Assembly (NCBI RefSeq): GCF_019393635.1
Contig: NC_057861.1
Span: forward strand, 171,664,077-171,728,076
DNA from: Dromiciops gliroides
Taxonomy: Eukaryota; Chordata; Mammalia; Microbiotheria; Microbiotheriidae
Direction: 5' to 3'
DNA: 64,000 nt
Shown: positions 43,590 to 54,204 of the stretch, in pieces
How the letters are laid out: every line of letters begins with the position of its first letter
How positions within the stretch are numbered: position 1 is the stretch's first letter
Program-made: the position numbers and the translations under genes
The notes under the pieces: model-generated
The model's database searches: none
What the model saw: the letters and a program-made list of their open reading frames with translations, nothing else
Told to the model about the DNA's origin: nothing

Positions 43590-44480
43590 TGTTGACCCAT
43601 TATGCATTACCAAAAGGGGACCTGCCAAAGGCAGCAGAGTCGTGTATAGGTTATTCCATTATTCATTCACAATGCTGGCCTCTTTAGGAGTTTGGGCCTA
43701 GTTTCCTTTGGAAGTAGGAAAGCTATCTATACTCTCCAGCCACTCAAAAACATAAAGAGAACCTGCCACTTAAGAACAAAAGTATTTTTTCATTTTATAA
43801 GTAGAAAAAATAAAGTTGGTCAATCATCCAAAATGTATTTACAAAGTATCTATGAAACATAATCAAGTTGGAGAGTGAATTAGCAGATACATGGCCTATT
43901 CTTTAGAAAGGGAAACTAGCATAAAAAATGTACACAGGTAAATTGCGGAAGAACAAAATGGACATCAATGGAGATAAGATTAGATTAAGCTATCTTTGGG
44001 GGGAAAATTTTTTTTTAAAAAATACATGTTTTATCTGTGTGATAGGCAGAAATTTAAAAATCCTCCAGGAATAAGTGGGATGTATCTTAAACCTGAGTCA
44101 TTCCAAATGCTATTAAAGATACAAACTGAGTATAGAATTTTTTAAAAGCCCTAGAACTGAATATATAAGCCATGAAATAACACTCAACATCTATTCAGAG
44201 CAAGTCATAGCGTTGCCTATGTGCCAAGTCAGCTATTCTGGATACTTGAGAAACACTGTGGTCTACTGGAAAACATGCTGGAACCAGGTTTGATTCTCAT
44301 CTCAGCTACTTACTCCCAGGGCAGTCTTGAGTGAACCACTTGGAAAACTCATTTCAATTCAACAAATATTGTATTAAACACCTGTTATGCGCAGGGCACT
44401 GGGCTAGGTATATACTTAATTTCACTGGCTTCCAGTTTCCTCAACCATAAGATGAAGGAGATAGAGTAAAATGTCCTTCC
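43590..44480. other. repeat-poor sequence
   Basis: Mostly unassigned. A weak antisense L2 trace lies at 44350-44410 (caacaaatattgtattaaac, gcgcagggcactgggctagg). Confidence 0.4.
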
Positions 44481-44503
44481 CAGTTCTGAATTCATGATTC
44501 TGT

Positions 44504-44504
44504 G

Positions 44505-44542
<38 letters not shown>
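44504..44542. repeat. (TG)n microsatellite
   Basis: About 16 TG units after a tatatatg lead-in. Confidence 0.95.
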
Positions 44543-44543
<1 letters not shown>

Positions 44544-44579
44544 ATGTATGTATTTCTTCCCAGGTTCCATGTTTCTTGG

Positions 44580-44662
44580 ATATATATATGTGTGTGTGTG
44601 TGTGTGTGCGTGTGTGTGTGTGTGTGTGTATACATACACACACACACACACACACACACATA
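44580..44662. repeat. (TG)n-(CA)n inverted dinucleotide repeat
   Basis: A TG run of about 45 bp (one CG interruption) meets a CA run of about 27 bp across a tatacataca centre. The arms are complementary and could extrude as a hairpin or cruciform. Frames through this stretch on both strands are artefacts. Confidence 0.95.
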
Positions 44663-44723
44663 TGGCTTTTGTCTTCATGGGGATTTAAAGAGACAAAGTG
44701 ATTACAAAATTGTTCCTTAGGCT

Positions 44724-44985
44724 TGTTGTTGTTCAGTCATTCTGTCATGTCTGACTCTTCAGGATCCCACAGACTTGTCCATGAGGTTTCCTTGGCAAAG
44801 ATACTGGAATGGTTTGCCATTTCCTTCCACAATGTGTCCCTACTTTGAAGATGAGTAACTGAGGCAAATAGGAGTTAAGTGACTCGTCCAGGGTCACACA
44901 GCTAGTAAGTATCTGAGGCAGGATTTAAACTCAGATTTTCCTGACTCTAGGCCCAATGAACTATCCATTATGCAAATTATCTATG
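44724..44985 (-). mobile_element. RTE-tailed SINE, antisense
   Basis: Contains gttgttgttcagtcattctg, aggtttccttggcaaagata, gggtcacacagctagtaagt and cctgactctaggcccaatg. Confidence 0.9.
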
Positions 44986-45280
44986 CTGTTCTCTAGGCAG
45001 TGAGACATTATCTTTCGCTTATCATTATCATTTCATTTTATGGAGCATATGAGAAAAGTAGAAGAGTAGGGGCTGAAAAATAACATTCCCTAGGTAGTGA
45101 CACACTACTCTTCTATTGTTCTCTTATGCCCAATAAAACAAAACAACTTTTGAGTCCTTTTGTTTCTCTCACCTATTTCCAAAATTAGCAAACTTTCCAA
45201 GGAATAAGGAATTATTCTGAGCATTGGTCCATATAATCATGGACAAATCAATCCAAGGTTGAAACCTCACATTCTCTTGA

Positions 45281-45441
45281 GGGAAGCTAGGTGGCATAGT
45301 GGATAAAGTACTGGCCCTGGATTCAGGAGGACCTGAGTTCAAATCCAACCTCAGACACTTGACACTTACTAGCTGTGTGACCCTGGGCAAGTCACTTAAC
45401 CCTCATTGCCCCACAAAAAAAAAAAAAAAAAGAAAGAAAGA
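45281..45441 (+). mobile_element. WSINE1-like SINE, sense
   Basis: gaagctaggtggcatagtgg, gagttcaaatccaacc, cctcattgccccac, poly(A) with AAAG units. An imperfect duplication (about 12 of 15 bases) is seen around gaaacctcacattct and gaaaactcgcagtct. Confidence 0.92.
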
Positions 45442-45444
45442 AAA

Positions 45445-46980
45445 CTCGCAGTCTGTTTCTTCAAAGTCAAGCTTAATACCCTGCAAGATATAAGGCCCTG
45501 CCTCTGGATCCCTGCCACACAGCTCATCCATAGACATAAGAGCTTAGCAAATCAGAAATAACAATTCTCCAAGTCCATTGCAGTCCCATTCGTAGAGGAA
45601 CAATCTGAATTTGTAGATCACTTCATATTCCAAGTACAACGGAGAAGCAATCTATTAGAAGAAACCCTTGCGAACCATGAGTTATTGCAACTTGCTTTTG
45701 TGGCTACCGTACTCTCAAAGAGTAACTTTCTCAGTGGAAGTATTTGTTCAAAAATTTATACAATGACAATTGAAGCATCACTTAGTATTTAGTTCCCAGT
45801 GTTGTGGATCTAAATTAGAGCCTCACAAAACTCCCTGAAAAGAAAAGTAAATAAATATGAGATATCATCATAAAAATACAGGCTAATTAGGCATTAAGCT
45901 CCTGCTTCCTTTGCTTTGCATGCCCTGCTCCTACCAGAGGATCTTGTATACAAAGTGCACTTTTAAAATGTTTGTTGAATTAATTTCTCTCAACGGAATT
46001 ATCAAATATACTGGAATTTTGCTGTAATACCCTTCATTCTGGGGGGGCGGGGGGAGTCAACATGAGGTACAGAATTTCATTTGCCAGGTTGTACCCTATA
46101 CATTAGTAACTTCAGTACCCAAGGGAACTCCCTATGAAATTCAATTACAGAGTCATGTGTCCTGGAATTACAGAGCCAAAGGAGGCTTTGGACATCTAGC
46201 AGTTGGGAAAGTACAGGAGAGTTTAGGAGAACAGGAGCAATGGGAGATAAACCATCTCAGAGCCAAACAAGAAAGGATCTTGTCTCCTTGGGAACACTGA
46301 CTCCCAGGCCAGTGAGCACTCTTTCTGCCATTCTGAAATCCACCACAGCAAGATGCCAGCATGTGCCACCCCCCCATACCTTCAAAGAACCAGGTCAAAC
46401 CTGCCCTTCAAGATAAGCCTCCTGAGATTCTGTGATTGATAAGAATGCTATTTATTATCTACAGTTTAAGCATTGATAAGACATTTACAAATTCAGGTGG
46501 AAATGTGATAAATTATGCTATTTTGTGATAAGATCACTAGCCATTACTAAGGAGGGTTCATTGGATTCATGTCATGATACCCTCTGTTAGAGAGCGGGAT
46601 GGCTTGGTTTATAAATCACATGAATTATAAAATAATTTCTTGTTGTTTTCAAGTAGAAATTCAAAACTACATCTGAGGTTTAAGCAATATAAATAATTTA
46701 ATATTTCAATTTCACCAGAGTAAGCAAACACCCCACCTAAGACCAAAAAAAAAAAGTATATTTCCATAAGCAATCTTCATATATTGCTATAGCCAAACAC
46801 TTCACCATTTGCTAACCATTTATTTTTTTAATTGAGTCTCTCCAAACTTGGCTAAGTTAGACTTTGAATAACAGTCACACAGGCCTCAAATGGCTTAGGT
46901 GAATTTTAAAGGGTTAACTGGAAAGAGAAAAATGCTGCTAAATTCAAAGGTATTGGCACATGAATCCAAACCTGAATCCC
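45445..46980. other. repeat-poor sequence
   Basis: About 1.5 kb with no recognised element. It includes a G-rich run gggggggcggggggag at 46040-46055. A 76-codon minus-strand frame (46168-46398) has no known domain. Confidence 0.4.
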
Positions 46981-46984
46981 CAAT

Positions 46985-47180
46985 ACATTCATTAGACGTT
47001 TATAAAGTGACTTCTGTGTGTAAGACACCACTCCAGATGCTTAGCATACAAAGATCAAATTGATACAGTCCCCATTCTGAAGGTGCTTACAATCTAATAG
47101 AGAGAATCCAACTACACAAATAAGCATGATGCAAGGTAGAATTTGATTATTCTAAAGGACAGAACCAGAAAATCCAAGGT
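46985..47180 (-). mobile_element. L2 LINE 3' fragment, antisense
   Basis: Contains ttcattagacgtttataaag, gaaggtgcttacaatctaat and ggacagaaccagaaaatcc-type tail. Confidence 0.6.
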
Positions 47181-47267
47181 GTGGGAAATTATTTCAACTC
47201 TGTTTGATAACAAAAATTTGAAACAGAATACTCATTTACTTAGAAGACTTAGAAAATGAAGAGAGGG

Positions 47268-47439
47268 GGTGGCTAGGTGGCGCAGTGGATAAAGCACCTG
47301 CCCTGGAGTCAGGAGTACCTGAGTTCAAATTTGGCCTCAGACACTTGACACTTACTAGCTGTGTGACCCTAGGCAAGTCACTTAACCCCCATTGCCCCAC
47401 CAAAAAAAAAAAAAAAAAGAAAAAAGAAAAACAAAAAAA
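47268..47439 (+). mobile_element. WSINE1-like SINE, sense
   Basis: ggctaggtggcgcagtgg, ggagtcaggagtacctgag, cccccattgccccacc and a ~40-nt A-rich tail with GAAAAA and CAAAAA units. The duplication agaaaatgaagaga flanks it (47252-47265 and 47440-47453). Confidence 0.95.
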
Positions 47440-47454
47440 GAAAATGAAGAGAAA

Positions 47455-47600
47455 GTTTAGAAAGCATGTGACATAATTGTCAAAATTGTATCAAAGCCGA
47501 ACCACATTTTGAACATTTGCTTTCCTTAACTATCTTTTGTTTTATTGTAACAAATGGACGCTAGCATTATATGGATGCTAACATTAATGTTGAACTCGCC
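47455..47600. other. unique sequence
   Basis: Short unassigned stretch with the partial direct repeat atggacgctagcatta / atggatgctaacatta at 47556-47587. Confidence 0.4.
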
Positions 47601-47604
47601 TCAA

Positions 47605-47818
47605 GTGCTAGCTACCTCCTACGTTAGGTCTTCCTGATCCACCAACCCCTACTGCTGCTCCCTCCCACCCAATCACCTTGAATGAATTCTATATATGTAT
47701 ACATAGTTTCCCCTTAATTAAATGTAAACTCCCTGAAGGAAGGGATTATTGTATTTTTGCCTTTTTATTCTTAATGCTTAGCACATAGCAAATATTCAAT
47801 AAATGCTTATGAATTGAT
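47605..47818 (+). mobile_element. L2 LINE 3' region, sense
   Basis: Contains aggtcttcctgatccaccaa, gtaaactccctgaaggaag, taatgcttagcacatagcaa and caataaatgcttatgaattg. Confidence 0.85.
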
Positions 47819-47969
47819 TAATTATAGTTTTCCTTACAAATATCAGTTACTAAAGTCTATTGGAATATCCTATATTTTCTAATATCTTCTTTATGAAAAG
47901 TATTGCCCCCATTTCAAAGGGCTGTGAGAATGGATAAGAATGAAGCACTTTATGGACCTATTATGCACA

Positions 47970-48145
47970 GCAGTAGAGTTAAGAGAAGACTAGTTCTGAA
48001 GGACCTGGATGCAAATCCTCTGATATAATCTGTGTGACTTTGAACAAGTCACTTAACCTCCCTAGGCCTGTTTCCTCATTTGTAAAATAAAGGGCTTTGG
48101 ACTAGATGGTCTCTAAAAGCTCTTCTTGATCCATTTCTATGATTC
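47970..48145 (+). mobile_element. MIR-type SINE, sense
   Basis: Contains tgtgtgactttgaacaagtc, acttaacctccctaggcctg, tttcctcatttgtaaaataa and gactagatggtctctaaaag. Confidence 0.75.
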
Positions 48146-48149
48146 CATG

Positions 48150-48488
48150 AAATAATGTTGAGCAGACAAGATAAAATAGATAATTTTAATCATATAAAAT
48201 TTAAAAGCTTCAGCAGGAACAAATTCAATAAAGCTAGAATAAGAAGAGAAGCTATTGAATGTGGAAAAAGTTCTTTCCATTACATAACCATTATAAAAGT
48301 CTGACATACAAGATATGTAGAGAATTGATGCAAGTACATAAGAATAAGAGTTATTCCCCATTCTCCAATAAACAAGTGAGCAAAGGACGAGAACAGCTTC
48401 CTCAAGAAGAAATGCAAACTATCAACAACCATATGAAAAAATTGTCTAAATCATGAAAAATAATAGAAAAATTAAAATAAAAACAAAA
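48150..48488 (+). mobile_element. L1 ORF2 fragment, sense
   Basis: Contains agataattttaatcatataa, aattgatgcaagtacataag, gagcaaaggacgagaacag and accatatgaaaaaattgtct. This is the same segment of L1 ORF2 found at 23720-23830. Frame broken. Confidence 0.7.
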
Positions 48489-48489
48489 T

Positions 48490-50240
48490 ATAAAGCTACA
48501 TCGGTGAGAAATGATTACTTCTATGGTTAAAATCATTATCACTTTAGCTTTCTCAAGAAGGCATCAAACCAAATATATTGTGGATTTTTCTTTCTTTAGT
48601 CAGGCTGAATAGAGATTATGTGTTGGTGAATTAGTGAGTACACATCTATGTGAATAAGCAGTGAAGTGCCTGTCTAGGCATGAGATAGATCGTTAAATAC
48701 CATATTATATCTAAGAGATAGAACTTCTAATTCCACTGCAAGGCTTCTATTTAAGCCTTGCTGGTAATCAGTCTATTAAAATTAGAGGTGTTAATTTGCC
48801 AGTAATCGCTACATTTCTTCTTCCCATCACCCAGTTGAAAGGATGGCCCCTTCCTGCATGGATAAAATGTAGTAATGCATTTAATGCTAGGCCATGATTT
48901 TAGACCTCCAGCTGTTTTACTGGTTGTGTAACTAAAAATAAGATAATGTTATGCTGGGTAACCACGGTTTTTGTAGGCTTTCGCATTTCACAAATCACTG
49001 CACAGTGTGCAAACCATTATATTTTTTAAATGTTTAAATTCCAGCCTAGGAGTCAACCACTTCCATTATAAAAGGAGGGACTGTTAGACTGTGAAGTAGG
49101 ATGAATCCTTGACAGCCAAACCAGTGTGCTGAGTTCCATTATCAGTATAAATTGTGTGTAAATGTGTACTGCAGCCTAACTGGGGTATAGGCATCCCCTG
49201 CTGTCAGCAATGTATGGCAGGATCCTGAGAAGGTTGTCAGATTTTTCCCCCCTTGGGTTTGGTTTTTAAAAATAGCTTGTTCAAATAATGTAAATAGGAT
49301 AAAAAAAAATCTACTGAGAGAACAGAGGGAGAAACAGTGTGTTTCTTCTTCCAAACCAGGTTGTACAGGAAAGAAAGGGTCAAAGGAAAGAAACTCTGCT
49401 CATTCATATAATGCAAACACATAAAAGCCCTGTGATATTTATACTTCTGCGATCTAATCAGAAGCCAACAGCATGCTATCTTAGTAGAATATTTGTTTTG
49501 CTTGAAAGAATTGATAAATAAGTGGAGCAATCCTAAACCACATTTTTACAATAACATCTGCTTTCAGCAATACCAGTCATTCAGAACCAATGTTTTTAGG
49601 AGCAGATAGCGCTATACTGATTACAATACAACCAAGGACTGAAGGTGATAGTTGGCACCTGAAATTGCCTTCCAGATTCTGTGGGTTATTTAAGTGAGAG
49701 TAAAGAAAACACAGCACACAACTCTGTGGATGATCTATAATTTTCCAAATGACTATACCTTCATATAGAACCCCTGGGTTCATGTTAAGGCACAAAATCT
49801 CATAGAAAAGTAGTTGTACAGTCAGCCATGGGCAGGGAAGGCTTGACTTCTCCAAAATCCCTGGGAAGCTAAATGATTCAGACATTAGTCAAACATAAAG
49901 TATAAGGCGGTCCAATTCAAAGAGGCCCTATTCAAAGCCAAATTGCAGTAAGTGAAAGATCTTTTAAATGAGCCACCCTTAAATAAATTGCTCTTGCAGT
50001 ATGCTGGCTGATTTATTCACCAGGTTTTATCAAACTCATTTGAAATAACCAATTGTGAACAATGGAAGGGCTGGTTGTAGGAATGAACAAGATGAAACTG
50101 ATTTGTGGGTGTGACTTCTACCTATTAGGGGACTATCTTAATAAAAGGGCCAAAGGGCATACAAGAAAGAGGGGAAACATGTGGTACATCTACTATTACT
50201 ATCTTTTGATACTAAATATAAAAAAAAATGACTAAATATT
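48490..50240. other. repeat-poor 1.75-kb interval
   Basis: The longest repeat-poor stretch in the window. No exon recognised. Motifs visible include an E-box cagctg at 48909-48914 and a MEF2-type ctaaaaataa at 48932-48941. Candidate conserved non-coding sequence; unproven. Confidence 0.45.
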
Positions 50241-50244
50241 AAAA

Positions 50245-50482
50245 AAAACCTGATCTTGGAAGTCAGAAGACACAGTCTCAAGTCCCAGCTACTATACTTA
50301 CTAATTATAATTATATGACCTTGGGTCAGGCATTCAACCACTCAGAGCCTCAGTTTCCTTATTTGTAAAATGGGAATGACAATCCTTGCCCTTCCTACCT
50401 CATAGGGCTATATGAGAATCAAATGAGTTGAGATAAGAAAGGACTTTGCAAACTGTAAAGCATAATACAAAATATGAAAAGA
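50245..50482 (+). mobile_element. MIR, sense
   Basis: Contains ttatatgaccttgggtcagg, gagcctcagtttccttattt, cctacctcatagggctatat and ggactttgcaaactgtaaag. Confidence 0.85.
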
Positions 50483-50697
50483 TTATATGTCATTAGCTTC
50501 CTATCCAGAATTCTGACAGTCATTTGCCTTCAGGTAATTTAATCTACGGCCAAAAAGTAGTGGGAAGGGGAGGTAAGGTAATAAAATAAAAGGTTCCATG
50601 TACATTAAATTTCAGGAAAAACTGTAGGTCTCAGGAGACCCTTTTCTTTTGGAATTAAAATTAAATACCCTTCAGAGAAATGCAAGAGATTTTTACC

Positions 50698-50823
50698 CTA
50701 AAAAATTAGAATTACTAGTCATTTACATATGATCAACATTTTAAAGCATCTATTTACATCTACCAGGCATTGTGCTAAGCACCATTGGTGTATATGATTC
50801 CCCTTCATAGACAAGGAAACAAA
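50698..50823. repeat. local duplication, copy A
   Basis: This 126-bp block matches 54058-54201 closely. Shared blocks are ctaaaaaattagaattacta, caacattttaaagcatcta and gattccccttcatagacaag. Copy A lacks two short segments present in copy B. Confidence 0.85.
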
Positions 50824-50898
50824 AATGCATTTTACCTCTTCTTATTGTTGTTACTGCTGTTACTACTGGAAAAGAGAATTGTTCAAAGAGTGATGGGT

Positions 50899-51038
50899 AG
50901 GGGCAGCTAGGTGGCCCAGTGGATAATGCACCAGCCCTGGATTCAGGAGGACCTGAGTTCAAATCTAGCCTCAGACACTTGACACTAGCTGTGTGACCCT
51001 GGGCAAGTCACTTAACCCTCATTGCCCTGCCCCCCCCA
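50899..51038 (+). mobile_element. WSINE1-like SINE, sense
   Basis: ggggcagctaggtggcccag and a C-run instead of a normal A tail (ccctgcccccccc). It lacks the ttgacacttacta spacer segment. The duplication aaagagtgatgggt / aaagagtaatggat has two differences. Confidence 0.92.
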
Positions 51039-51039
51039 A

Positions 51040-51065
51040 AGAGTAATGGATGGATGGATGGGGCT
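51040..51065. repeat. (ATGG)n short tract
   Basis: aatggatggatggatgggg next to the SINE tail. Confidence 0.7.
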
Positions 51066-51283
51066 CTCTCAGGTCCAAGTGTATCTTCTATTGCAAATTT
51101 CAATTCAACCTAAAAATTTATTAAGTGCCTGCTACCTGATGACATGCAAGACACTGGGAATAAGCAATATTCTAAAAAAATAAATGACACAGTCATAAGT
51201 TGGCTTCCACATGCCATCTAGTCCCTATGTAGTTACTCTCTGGTGTTGGTTTTTCTTTTTTTTTCCTTTCCAGAAAGGTTCTT

Positions 51284-51444
51284 TTTTTTTTTTCTTTTTT
51301 TTTTTTTTTAGTGAGGCAATTGGGATTAAGTGACTTGCCCAAGGTCACACAGCTAGTAAGTGTTAAGTGTCTGAGGCCAGATTTGAACTCAGGTCCTCCT
51401 GACTCCAGGGCTGGTGCTCTATCCATTGCGCCACCTAGCTGCCC
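51284..51444 (-). mobile_element. WSINE1-like SINE, antisense (CAATTGCCTCACT subtype)
   Basis: Poly(T), gtgaggcaattgggattaag, gcgccacctagctgcccc. A perfect 14-bp duplication ccagaaaggttctt lies at 51270-51283 and 51445-51458. Confidence 0.97.
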
Positions 51445-51459
51445 CCAGAAAGGTTCTTA

Positions 51460-52055
51460 AATACAAGTCTTGAAAATTGTACAATAATCACAATAACAAT
51501 TAGAAGGGAAGAGGAGGAGATCTTTCCACCCAGAATGTTTTGGCACTTTTGCACATCCCCTCTAAATGGATACACTGCTGTTACACAGGTGTGTGATCAT
51601 CATGATAAGCAGCTCCAGCCTCTATGCTCCGTGCAGTTATGTGATGTTAATTTTAATGATCCTATTCTGACTCACTGAAATACTGAGTCACAAATGTCCT
51701 TTCTAGCTGACTGTAGTTTTTTTTTCTTTTTTCTTTTTTAAGGGTGTGTATGGTAAATAGTCTCAATCATTATCCAGAGTTGACTTGGCATTTCATGCCA
51801 GGGAAAGTGAAATATTCAAGGGATTGAAGGAGCCTTAGGTATGTGTATCTTTAGTTTATCCTAAATATAACATCCTATGGTTGTCCCTGACACCATGCCT
51901 GAACTCCATGAACCATCTCCAAATGTCTCCCAACCACTTTCAAATATTCCCCCAAGGTTTCTAGGTTAGAATTTCAAGATATTCTTCTGTCACAGATATG
52001 GCTTCAGGGAAAAGAAGGAAGAGAGGAAGGAAGGAAGGGAAGGAGGGAGGGAAGG
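51460..52055. other. unique sequence with a GGAA-rich tract
   Basis: Mostly unassigned. gaaggaaggaagggaaggag lies at 52027-52050. Confidence 0.4.
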
Positions 52056-52059
52056 AGAC

Positions 52060-52285
52060 AAAAATTTATTAAGTGCCTACTATGTTCCAGGGACTGTGCC
52101 AAGCACTTTAAAATATTATCCCATATGATCCTCACAACACTCCTAGGAAGATGGTGCTATTATTATCTCCATTTTACTGTTGAGGAAACTGAGACAGATG
52201 ATTTGCTCAGTCACATAGCTAGTGAGTATCTGAGGCCAGATTAGAACTCCAGTCTTCATGATAACATGTCCAGTGCTCATCTTTA
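52060..52285 (-). mobile_element. MIR/CORE-SINE, antisense
   Basis: Contains tttattaagtgcctactatg, catatgatcctcacaacact, cattttactgttgaggaaac and cagtcacatagctagtgag. Confidence 0.85.
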
Positions 52286-52369
52286 CTCTTAAAAAATACA
52301 TCAAGGATTTTTTATTGCTATTTAATATTACAACCCATAAATACATAAAGTATTAGAGAGTTTCCTGAG

Positions 52370-52460
52370 ACACAAAAAGATTAACTGACTTTCCTATGGC
52401 CACAGAGCAAATAAAGTCAAAAGTGGGATTTGAACTCAATTCTTCCTAGCTCTAAGTCAA
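52370..52460 (-). mobile_element. MIR fragment, antisense
   Basis: gactttcctatggccacaga and gggatttgaactcaattctt. Confidence 0.6.
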
Positions 52461-52599
52461 ATAAACAAACACAAGAACAAAGATCCACTAAAATTATTAC
52501 AACAGGGGGTTTTGTGGGTTGTTGTTGGTTTTGGAGGTTTTAGGGGGGGATAGGTGTTTTATTTTGTTTTTTCTTAGCACTAACCTAGAATAAACCATT

Positions 52600-52848
52600 C
52601 ATTGTCTGTTTTTGTTAAGTTGTGTCCGACTCCTCATGACCCTATTTGAGGTTTTCTTGGCAAAGATACTGGAGTGATTTGTCATTTCCCTCTCCAGCTC
52701 ACTTTACATATAAGGAAACTGAGGCAAAGAGGATTAAGTAACCTGCACAGGGTCACATAGGTTATAAGTGTCAGAAGTCAAATTTGAACTTAGGTTTCCC
52801 TAACTCCCGGCCCTGAGCTCTATCTACTGTTTGACCTAGTTGCCCTAT
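52600..52848 (-). mobile_element. RTE-tailed SINE, antisense
   Basis: Contains gttgtgtccgactcctcatg, ccctatttgaggttttcttg, ggaaactgaggcaaagagga and gacctagttgccct. Confidence 0.9.
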
Positions 52849-52849
52849 T

Positions 52850-54055
52850 CGTTGCCTACCTACCAGACCCCATTATACATCCCTCTATATCAAAGCCCTT
52901 CTTAGTTTCATAAGGACTCAATTCTTCCCTGGGGCAAGCTGTTTCCCTAGCTAGTTGAAATACTGGGAAGGCAAACTTTCCCAACCTGAATTTCACTGCT
53001 GGCTCATGTTCCCAGGCCTATGCCAATGTACTTTTTAAATTATTTAATTTGATGAGTTCTTTACTTTCAATGGGTATATTTTGCATAAACTCCATTTAAA
53101 ATAGCAGGTAACTTATTATTAAAGAAAGCCCTAAATGCCTATTTTTCCCAGCTCAGTTTCAGTGGCAATTAGAAATAACTAGACTCATCTGCTGTACAGT
53201 ACTTCTCTCTGCAAAGTGATTTGCTGTACTAAGGAAGCTTCATTACATTCTTCATTAAGTTTGCACGGTATCTTGCAAACAGACAAAATGCCAAAATGAT
53301 ATCTCATTTCTCACCACTACCTTCTGCCCTTTCCTCCTCCCCACCACCCCCATTATCCCTGTATACTCCACACTCCCCAAAAGTTACCTTCCTTGGTTTA
53401 AGAAGACCTTGAATAAGCAAATCAACTAGCCTGAGTTCTCCAGTAAAAAAAAACAAAACTAAAATGACATTATAAAAAGTACATATCACATTCATAAGGT
53501 AATGAGAATCAGTTCTTTTATTAAATTTTTAAATCATTTTTACCAAAGTTATTAGGGTTGCAAATTGATTAGCCTAAATTGTCTCATTCTATTTTCTATA
53601 CTGTATCCTAGGAAACATGGGGTTCTGTAGCACCAGAGGCCAAGTCCACATAGATGCAGCCCTAGTTTTCAAAGTAGAGTTCTACCTTGTGCTTATATTT
53701 TTAGGAAGAGACTAGAGAACATTCCCAAAGTTCATTAATGATGATCTGGTTTTTGTTTTGAAGTTGCAAATAGAAAATAATGAGTGTTTTCAACACTTAG
53801 GAGATAGTTTTAAAGGAAACCTTCTTAATATGAAATCTGTAGTTTCTTTGTCTGACCCCTATCATTCATTGTTTCCCCCCAGGATAACATGGGAGCAATC
53901 AAAGGGCAAAAGGGTCTTATTAGCAATATGGCTATTCTGCTCAGGTTTTAGGGAACCCAAAGCTTTTAAGAATCTACCTGCTTCTCCAAAAGAATTCTAT
54001 TTCATTATCGTTTTCACAGAACTTCTTTTAAAATTCTGAAATTTTAGGAATAAAA
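52850..54055. other. repeat-poor 1.2-kb interval
   Basis: No transposon recognised. A 93-codon frame (53758-54039) ends at the edge of the local duplication and has no known domain. Confidence 0.4.
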
Positions 54056-54057
54056 TT

Positions 54058-54201
54058 CTAAAAAATTAGAATTACTAGTCATTTACAAATGATCAATCCA
54101 TCAATCAACATTTTAAAGCATCTACTTATATTTACATCTACCAGGTGTTGTGCTAAGCTCCATTGGCATATATGATTCCCCTTCATAGACAAGGAAACAA
54201 A
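54058..54201. repeat. local duplication, copy B
   Basis: A 144-bp counterpart of 50698-50823. It contains two extra short segments (about 12 bp around atcaatccatcaatca and about 6 bp in cttatatttac). The left edge lies in the inverted repeat ttctaaaaaattagaa. Confidence 0.85.
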
Positions 54202-54204
54202 GAA

